From contig JACVTC010000255.1 in assembly GCA_016946835.1 (NCBI GenBank), forward strand, positions 1-64,000: a DNA stretch of 64,000 nucleotides, read 5' to 3'. Position numbers and translations under genes: made by a program. The stretch comes from Neocallimastix lanati (nom. inval.) (lineage: Eukaryota; Neocallimastigomycota; Neocallimastigomycetes; Neocallimastigales; Neocallimastigaceae). A model generated the notes under the pieces. That model did no database searches. It was not told where the DNA came from and worked only from the letters and a program-made list of their open reading frames with translations. Positions 56,450 to 64,000 of the stretch are shown in pieces. How positions within the stretch are numbered: position 1 is the stretch's first letter; each line of letters opens with the position of its first letter.

Positions 56450-57408
56450 TAAGGTTTATTTATTTTTTTAATTTTAAATTTAAAATTTAATATAATAAAT
56501 AATAATATAAACACAAGAATTATAACATTTCTATGGATATAATTAGAATTATTTACTCTATTTGATATTTAATATTTTAATTAAAAGAAAAAAAAATTAA
56601 TTATTAAATTTAAAATTTCTGAAATGATAAATCGTATAAAAAAAATTAAAAAAATAATAATATATAATAAACTAAAAAATATAAATAAAATATTCATAAA
56701 ATATTAATAAAATAAAAAGTTAAGTATTAATATAAATACTTAATAAATGCATCTAAATATAAATAAATTAACAAAAACATTTTAATAAAATAAAAAGTTA
56801 AGTATGAATATAAATACTTAATAAACACATTTAAATAAAAATAAATTAACAAAAACATTTTAATAAAATAAAAAGTTAAGTATTAAAATAAATACTTTAA
56901 TAAAATAAAAAAGGAAAAGTATTAATGAAGATACCTAAATTAAATTATAAAATATTAATAAAATAATTTAAATAAAAAAAAGTAATGTATCTTGTCAATA
57001 ATTTAATAAACTTAAAAATAAAGAAAAAGATACTTTAATAAAATATAAAGCAAAGTTTTAATAATAATACTCTAATAAAATATAAAAATAAATTATTAAT
57101 AAAGTTACAAAAAGTATAAAAGTATAAAAATAATAAAAATAAAAGATAACTAATATATATATATATATAGAGAGAGAAATATAGATTTAACGAAAAACAA
57201 AAAATAAAGATAAAATAAAAAATATATGAACTATATAAAAATTATACATATAACAATAAAAAAATAATTTATAAAATAAAAATAAATATACAGCAAAAAT
57301 AGAAATTAAAAAATAAAAAAAATAAAAAAACCAAAATTTAAAAATTAATAAAAAAGTAAAAAAAAATTAAATAAAAATAAAAATAAAAAATAATAATAAT
57401 GGTTATAT

Positions 57409-57410
<2 letters not shown>
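56385..57410. repeat. Spacer with palindromic AT satellite family, third locus
   Basis: After the subtilisin 3' flank, 56690-57115 repeats units such as aaaagttaagtattaatata and aatacttaataaa with aacaaaaacattttaataaa, related to the arrays at 8870-11090 and 18960-19860. Two ~95-bp copies stand in tandem (56715-56880). The rest is A/T with no gene. Confidence 0.7.

Positions 57411-57470
<60 letters not shown>
57411..57470. repeat. Poly-T run of 60
   Basis: Uninterrupted T. It lies just left of the unidentified relic at 57595-58260; on the minus strand it would read as poly-A after sequence running leftward, so it could be a retroposon tail, although 120 bp of A/T separate them. Confidence 0.9.
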
Positions 57471-57474
<4 letters not shown>

Positions 57475-57594
57475 AAAAAAATATTTCAATAAAAACTTAT
57501 TGGTCAAGATACTCCTAGTTTATTTTTAAAATTTTTTTTTTTTTTTTTAATTTTTTTTTTTTTTTCTTTCATTGTCTTATTTTTTAATTTGATA

Positions 57595-58260
57595 TATTGA
57601 CTTTATATAGAGGTCTGATGCGCTATTGTCCTGACAATAGAAGACTTTGATTTAGTTCTTATTCATGTTCTCGAATCTTGGACTGAAAGCAGGCTGAAGA
57701 AGTTCTTAAGCGAGAAGAAATAGCAAATTGTAATGAAATTAATTCATAGAATTAATAAAAGAAACGTATTGATATGAAACATTACTTTGTTCTAATAGCT
57801 AACCATTTTAACTATAATAATAAAAAAAATATTTTAAAGCTTTTTAAAAAATATAAAATATTAAACTTTTAGTAAAAATAAATTAAATTATTATTGCAAG
57901 GATTTACACAAATAGATTAATAATTTAATCATGTATAATTCTGAACTTAATATTCTTAAATGTGAACAGCCTTTTTTATGCTAGCCTCTTCTCGAATGTT
58001 CAATGTTATAATCCCTGTATCATCTGGAATGTTAGGGTTGGAACTGTACAAAAAATGACGAAACTTTATCATTTTAACTAAATTTTTAATACTATTTGTA
58101 TCCGTATTTAAGAAGTTAATAATAGTTCCTTTCTGAATTCTTTCTCTAATTCTTATTCATTTATTAATAATTATAGAACCATACTAAGATGAGCATTAGA
58201 AAATATCTCGTATGCAAAACCTTTATATTATACCTAAGGCTTACATTTTTTATCAATTTA
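57595..58260. other. Unidentified degraded, formerly coding-like sequence
   Basis: Base composition is richer in GC than the flanks. On the plus strand 57636-57730 reads DFDLVLIHVLESWTESRLKK; on the minus strand about 57965-58045 reads PDDTGIITLNIREEASIKKA. Neither segment continues as a frame, and I cannot assign a family. The perfect inverted repeat CTATTGTC/GACAATAG lies at about 57623-57640. A transposable-element relic is the most likely source, but a dead host gene is not excluded. Confidence 0.35.
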
Positions 58261-59098
58261 CTAAAGGTAATATTGAAAATAGATAATTTACTTTTAATAA
58301 ATATAATTTCTTTTTGGGAAATTTGATTTTCAATAGGAAACATTAATATTCTTTGAAAAAAAAAATATTAATATTCAAGAGATGACTCAATAAGTAAAAA
58401 ATGATAATAATAGTAAATTTATATATAATTATGTTATGATTAAAGAAAGAATATGTTATAAATTAATTTATTTTATTTTATTATTTTTTTTTAATTTTAA
58501 ATGTTTAAATAAAAAGAAATTTGTTCTAGTAAAAAATATATAATATATAAAGGTGTTTTTATAAATAAATATATATATTAATATTTATTATAACTTCTAT
58601 AAATACGTATTAATATTATTTATATTATTAAATATTATTAAGATATATCAATATAATATATATTATTATTAGTATATTTTTTATATTATTTTTTTTATTT
58701 AAATTTTTATTTTTTTTTATCCTATTTCATTTCTTTTATATATAATTCTTATTATACAATATCAAAAATAATAAAATTAGTTAATTTAAATATTTAGATT
58801 ATCATATTTATATTTTTATATTATTTTTTTTATCATTATTTTTTTTTTTTAAAAAATGGTATTAAAAAGACCTTTTTTAAATTAAATCTTTGTATTCATT
58901 TGTCTGAAAAATTTATTTTAAAAATAATATTAAAAAATAATATTAATTAAAAATAATTATATTATTTATTTTTTGTTTAATGGACAATTTTTACTGTTAA
59001 TGTTATTAAAAATAAAAAAATATAAATCAAAGTATAAAAAATATATCTATTAACAAAAAATATATTAAACATAATATAAATTAAAATAAAAAATATAT
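58261..59098. other. AT spacer
   Basis: A/T-only sequence with TA repeats and T-runs; no gene, hairpin of note or transposon motif seen. Confidence 0.7.
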
Positions 59099-59192
59099 AC
59101 TTTAAGTAATAGTAATACAAAAAAATGTTTAATTTTTTTTTATAAAAAGTTTTTTAAAAAACCTTTTTTTGTATTACTGTTACTTAAAGAGT
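59099..59192. repeat. Foldback (inverted repeat) element, ~27-bp arms
   Basis: The arms CTTTAAGTAATAGTAATACA (left, from about 59100, followed by A7) and TTTTTTTGTATTACTGTTAC TTAAAG (right, ending about 59190) are reverse complements with one mismatch. They enclose about 40 bp of A/T. This is a strong hairpin and could be a tiny foldback transposon; no target-site duplication could be settled. Confidence 0.7.
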
Positions 59193-59830
59193 AAAATTAT
59201 TCATAATAAATAAATAATAAATATATATGTATATATATATTTTTTTAAATTTTTTGTCATTTAATAAAATTTAATATTTTGTAAATAAAATATTTTAAAT
59301 AATATTTTTTTGATATATATATATCATATTTAGTTATTTTTTAAAAATAATAGTTAACTAGTTTTATTTTTAAAATAAATATTTTATTAATGTTTAATTT
59401 TCTGTATAATACTAAATTATTGAATATATATATCTTTTTATGATATTTAAATAATTTTTTTTTTATTATTCGATAAGTTCATGTTAATAATATAACTGAG
59501 ATACAAATAAAATATATTATTATATAAGTAAAATTAAAAATTTTTACTTTTATTTTTTGAATTATGAATATATTATGTTTTATTATTTAAATAAAATACT
59601 ATACAAATATATAAATATTTTACTATTAATATCAGTTTTTAAAGAAAAAAAAAGCTTCTGGACTTAATAACAAAGTTATTTATAATTTTTTATTTGACTA
59701 ATTAAATTAAAAGATATGTAAAAATCATTCAATATAAATATTTAAATATTTATTTAATTTAAAAGTTTTATTGCTTATTAATAGCAAAAATTATTAAAGA
59801 TTTATTTATTAAATTTATAATGATAATTAA

Positions 59831-60207
59831 AGGGATAGTTCATTTCAGAATAGGGCATTTCGTAATGTGGCGTATTTTTGTATATAGATTTTTTTTTAAA
59901 AATTAAATAATAATTAAATATATAATAATTAAATAAATAATAAATATATAAATATATAATTTATTAATATTCAATTTTCAAATATAAAAATAATTTTTTA
60001 TATTTTTTTAAATGGAATATATTTTTATTTCTTTAGAGATAGTTATTTAATAATATTTAATTGTAAATATATAATTATTTCCTTTGAAATAACAATTTAT
60101 ATATATTTATTTATGGTTGTATAGAATATCTTAAAAATGTATGGCTTTATTTTAAAAATTTTATTAGCCACATTGTTAAATGCACGATTATGAAATGCAC
60201 TACATCC
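59831..60207. mobile_element. MITE-like DNA transposon, 377 bp, with ~38-bp terminal inverted repeats and 9-bp target duplication
   Basis: The left end reads AGGGATAGTTCATTTCAGAA then TAGGGCATTT and AATGTGGC. The right end, reverse-complemented, reads GGATGTAGTGCATTTCATAA then TCGTGCATTT and AATGTGGC. The two ends match at roughly 80 percent with small gaps. The nine bases GATAATTAA stand directly outside both ends (59822-59830 and 60208-60216). A 9-bp duplication is what Mutator-like (MULE) transposases make, so a non-autonomous MULE derivative is the best guess. The interior is A/T-rich with no coding frame. No other copy was found in the window. Confidence 0.8.
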
Positions 60208-61069
60208 GATAATTAATAATAATAATATATTTATATATATTTTTATACAAATAAAAATTTATTTAATGTGAAAAGTAATTTAAAAATTATTTTAGGTTAT
60301 AAGATCAAAAAAAAAATATACATATATTTATAAATAAGTTTATTATTAATTTAATAACATTTTTTTTTTAAATACATATATTAGTAGTAAAAATATATTT
60401 ATATTGATATTATATATGAAAAAAGTTTAGAAAATTTAAATAATTCAAAGTTGATATGTTATAAGAAAATAATAGTTATTTTTTTCTTCAATTTTTATAT
60501 TCAATTGTATATATATATATTAATTTTATATATATAAATTAGGAATAAAGTAATTTTAAAAAAAATAAAAAAATATTAAATAGTATATTAAAAATAATTA
60601 TATCAGTAATAAAAATTGAGTTGAAAATAAATATGAGGATAATTCCTATTTTGTATGTATTAATTTTATATATTTAAATTAGGAACAAAATAATTTTTAA
60701 AAAATAAAAAATAGTTAAAGGGTATATTAGAGGTAATTATATCAATAATTAATAAAAAGTTGAAACTAAAAATAACGATAATTCCTATTTATTGGAAATA
60801 CTAGATGAAAGAAATGGAATATTGAAAAATGTTAAAACAGGTACCTATTTGTAAAAGAATATTAATAATAAGTTAATGGTAATGTCAAATTATTATGTTT
60901 CTTGTGCTATTAATATTGCCAATGCATCTAAATTTTATTTTGGAATATGGATTGAAATGATTGGGTTAGGTTTAATGGAATTATATTAAAAACTTTAATA
61001 TATTTAAAATTAAAAAAAAAATTATATAGAGATAAACAAAGCCAATTTTTAATTTTTCTTTTTATATTT
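60208..61069. other. AT spacer between the MITE and the second satellite array
   Basis: No gene. It includes the ~130-bp tandem duplication at 60519-60790. At about 60860-60990 an open stretch reads LMVMSNYYVSCAINIANASK on the plus strand, which looks like a coding relic but is too short to assign. Confidence 0.6.
60519..60790. repeat. Diverged tandem duplication, unit ~130-140 bp, two copies
   Basis: Both copies run from ttaattttatata and aaattagga through a A-rich stretch and taattatatca to gataattcctattt. The first ends near 60651 and the second near 60790. Substitutions and indels are frequent, so the duplication is not recent. Confidence 0.8.
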
Positions 61070-62930
61070 TTAATTTTATTTTTTATAGAAAAATTTGATC
61101 TAATTTTTTATTTTTAGTTTTTTTTTTTTAAATATTATCGTTACTTGTAAATAAAAAGATTGTTTAAATATATTTTGAAAATTATTTAATAATAATATAA
61201 TAGTGTTTATAGTATTAATTTTAATTAATACTTGTTCCTATAATTAAGAGGCTCTGGATTAGCAAATATATTATTTATTACTAATATAGCTTAAAATATA
61301 TTTTTCAATACGAATAATTATATGCTAACTTCAGTGACTTCGTAGGGAGTACACTATTATATTGTTATAGATAAGATTTAAGATATTTTTAAAGAATTTT
61401 TTTATATAAGAAATAATAATTAAAGAATAGTTAAGTTTTTACAACATTGCTTTATAAAAAAAACTCGAATTAAAAAAAATATAATATTAGTTTATAGTAA
61501 AAATAATAAATTGAATTAATTTTTTTTTTGTTTATTTATTTTTTATTAAAATAGATTTTTATATTTTTTATTTTTAAATATTATTGTTTCTTGTAAATAA
61601 AGAGATTGTTTAAATATATTTTGAAAATTATTTAATAATATTATAATAGTGTTTATAGTATTAATTTTTAATTAATACTTGTTCCTATAATTAAGAGGCT
61701 CTGGATTAGCAAATATATTATTTATTACTAATATATCTTAAAATATATTTTTCAATACGAATAATTATATGCTAACTTCAGTGACTTCGTAGGGAGTACA
61801 CTATTATATTGTTATAGATAAGATTTAAGATATTTTTAAAGAATTTTTTTATATAAGAAATAATAATTAAAGAATAGTTAAGTTTTTACAACATTGCTTT
61901 ATAAAAAAAACTCGAATTAAAAAAAATATAATATTAGTTTATAGTAAAAATAATAAATTGAATTAATTTTTTTTTTGTTTATTTATTTTTTATTAAAATA
62001 GATTTTTATATTTTTTATTTTTAAATATTATTGTTTCTTGTAAATAAAGAGATTGTTTAAATATATTTTGAAAATTATTTAATAATATTATAATAGTGTT
62101 TATAGTATTAATTTTTAATTAATACTTGTTCCTATAATTAAGAGGCTCTGGATTAGCAAATATATTATTTATTACTAATATATCTTAAAATATATTTTTC
62201 AATACGAATAATTATATGCTAACTTCAGTGACTTCGTAGGGAGTATACTATTATATGTTATAGATAAGATTTGAGATATTTTTAAAGGAATTTTTTTTAC
62301 ATAAGAAATAATAATTAAAGAATAGTTAAGTTTTTACAACATTACTTTATAAAAAAACTCAAATTAAAAAAAAAAATATAATATTAGTTTATAGTAAAAA
62401 TAATAAATTGAATCAATTTTTTTTTTGTTTATTTTTTTTTATTTTTTATTAAAATAAATTTTTATATTTTTTCTTTTTAAATAGTATTGTTTCTTGTAAA
62501 TAAAGAGATTGTTTAAATATATTTTGAAAATTATTTAATAATAATATAATAGTGTTTATAGTCTTAATTTTTAATTAATACTTGTTCCTATAATTAAGAG
62601 GCTCTGGATTAGCAAATATATTATTTATTACTAATATATCTTAAAATATATTTTTCAATACGAATAATTATATGCTAACTTCAGTGACTTCGTAGGGAGT
62701 ACACTATTATATTGTTATAGATAAGATTTGAGATATTTTTAAAGGATTTTTTTTATTTAAGAAATAATAATTAAAGAATAGTTAAGTTTTTACAACATTA
62801 CTTTATAAAAAAACTCGAATTAAAAAAATATAATATTAGTTTATAGTAAAAATAATAAATTGAATTAATTTTTTTTTTGTTTATTTATTTTTTATTATTT
62901 ACTAAAATAAATTTTTATATTTTTTATTTT
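61070..62930 (+). repeat. Second satellite array: four ~446-bp units, copy of units 2-5 at 309-2165
   Basis: Anchor words lie at 61230, 61677, 62124 and 62580, exactly 60764-60765 bp beyond 466, 912, 1359 and 1815. The three right-hand units and their spacers look identical to the first array. The leftmost differs by at least one substitution (aatatagctt for aatatatctt) and small A/T indels. Similarity ends in the spacer near 61070, so the duplication breakpoint lies inside a satellite unit. Confidence 0.95.
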
Positions 62931-63051
62931 TAAATATATTAATAAATATATAAAATTTTACATTAATTTAAATATAGATACTATCAATAGTTATTTAAAA
63001 AAAATACTAAATACTATAAGGAAATAATTTAAATAAAAACGAAATATTAAA

Positions 63052-64000
63052 ATGTCCAATATTGTAAAAAAGAGAAAATTATTAAGAAATAAAATTACTA
63101 AATATTTATTCAATGATAAATCAAATTTTGAAGATTTCAAAAGTTATTTGATAGATAATGATTTTATTTTATCAGAAATAAATAATGAAAAATTCGATAT
63201 ATTAACTTTTACAATTGAAAATATTAAATATGAAAACGAATCAACATATTCATTAATAAAATTTATTTATGATGAATTCGAGTATAAAAATATTAATTAT
63301 ACCATAGTCATTAAGGACATTCCAAAAACACCATTATTTTCAGCCATTGTAAGAGATAAATTGAATATTGCCGATTATTTAATTTCTTTAAAAGCAAAAA
63401 TCTATTATATTAATAGTAAAAATTTAAATATATTTGAATATATAAATGAATATTATTTGGAAAAAAAAGTAAATGGTAGAATAATAAATTTTATTTTTAA
63501 TAAGTTAAATAAAATTGAAAATGACAAAAATGAAAAATCATTTATTATTGAAATGTGTCTAAATGTTAAATACTCTATTTTTAAATTAATTCCTAACTTT
63601 GTAGAAAAGAAAAAATTCAATATATTAAAAAATATCTTTCAATGCTACTCAATAAATAATTTCAATAAATATACTAGTCATAAGTGTTTAATTGATTTAT
63701 TAATGGCATATAAAAAAAGAACTCCTCTATCGGATGAAAAAATATTGACATATTCAGATCAAATACCAATTTATTTTGAAATATCACCAGATTCATATGA
63801 AAAAGTTATTGAAAACTTAGATAAAAATACCATAATAAAAAACAAATTAAAGTATAATAAGACTGTTAATTATGAGATGTTAAAATTTTTATTATCTTAT
63901 GAAATAAATAAAAATCAAGCTATATTAATTAAAATAAATCGACCTTCAATCTATGAAGCAATTATAACAGATAATAGATATAATTTAAAATTAGATAAAA
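63052..64000 (+). CDS. 5' part of a second copy of the 1664-aa ankyrin-like gene (runs off the window)
   Basis: The 949 bases from the ATG to the window end were compared line by line with 2287-3235 and no difference was found; the 120-bp leader before the ATG is also the same. The frame is open to the edge, covering residues 1-316, that is the first ankyrin-like region but neither the Asn-rich nor the SUMO-interaction-like part. It should encode the same protein if the copy is complete. It could be a true recent duplicate, an allele placed in tandem by the assembler, or the start of a second round of a repeated ~61-kb block. Confidence 0.9.
   Translation, partial: MSNIVKKRKLLRNKITKYLFNDKSNFEDFKSYLIDNDFILSEINNEKFDILTFTIENIKYENESTYSLIKFIYDEFEYKNINYTIVIKDIPKTPLFSAIVRDKLNIADYLISLKAKIYYINSKNLNIFEYINEYYLEKKVNGRIINFIFNKLNKIENDKNEKSFIIEMCLNVKYSIFKLIPNFVEKKKFNILKNIFQCYSINNFNKYTSHKCLIDLLMAYKKRTPLSDEKILTYSDQIPIYFEISPDSYEKVIENLDKNTIIKNKLKYNKTVNYEMLKFLLSYEINKNQAILIKINRPSIYEAIITDNRYNLKLDK

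Noticed and set aside
1-64000. Circular molecule of about 60.8 kb closed by the terminal overlap
   Set aside because: Positions 1-308 do not match 60766-61069, and the outermost satellite units differ, so the ends do not overlap cleanly.
1-64000. Dictyostelium-like amoeba as source, from Asn runs and AT content
   Set aside because: Hevein-type CBM18 joined to a subtilisin, Thr/Pro linkers and the secreted lectin-like set fit anaerobic gut fungi better; not excluded without a database search.

Overview
The window looks like nuclear DNA of an anaerobic gut fungus (Neocallimastigomycota: Neocallimastix/Piromyces/Anaeromyces type). The grounds are extreme AT content with almost pure A/T spacers, long poly-A/T runs, Asn-, Thr- and Ser-rich proteins encoded by triplet microsatellites, large apparently intronless ORFs, hevein-type chitin-binding (CBM18) modules joined to a subtilisin-like protease by a Thr/Pro linker, ankyrin-repeat gene families, and eroded LINE and Ty3/gypsy remnants. 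The hevein modules argue against Dictyostelium, which shares the AT and Asn bias. The lineage is an inference, not a database match.

Layout. 1-2165: five-unit satellite of about 446 bp ending just upstream of a 1664-aa ankyrin-like gene (2287-7281). 7282-14600: gene-free DNA with tandem repeats, a LINE-like reverse-transcriptase relic, a small GC-rich island of three adjacent hairpins, an AT family built on a palindromic unit, and a 15-copy 65-bp minisatellite. 14600-17900: a mosaic of a degraded ankyrin paralogue, an inverted fragment of a CBM18 gene and the 3' part of a Ty3/gypsy fossil. 18390-26325: a gag-like relic, then a diverged copy of the 9.5-14.5 kb non-coding segment and plain AT spacer. 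26326-28434 (-): a 702-aa protein with 12 clear ankyrin repeats.

29278-56384 is a run of five genes that all encode secreted proteins: two large, distantly paralogous precursor-like proteins (1374 and 1123 aa, minus strand), a giant 2991-aa protein with tandem bulb-type-lectin-like repeats (plus), a 326-aa Ser/Thr-rich protein (minus) and a subtilisin-CBM18 protease (plus). Two of the spacers are divergent promoters and both carry an AGGGGTG word. Basic-pair (Kex2/furin-like) cleavage sites recur in three of the proteins, which suggests one co-regulated extracellular set with proteolytic maturation. No function is proven.

56385-61070 is spacer with palindromic AT repeats, a foldback, a MITE with a perfect 9-bp target-site duplication and an unidentified relic. 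From about 61070 to the window end the sequence repeats positions 309-3235 almost perfectly (offset 60765 bp), including four satellite units and the first 949 bp of the 1664-aa gene. Either a duplication of at least 2.9 kb, possibly of the whole roughly 61-kb block, or an assembly overlap is present.
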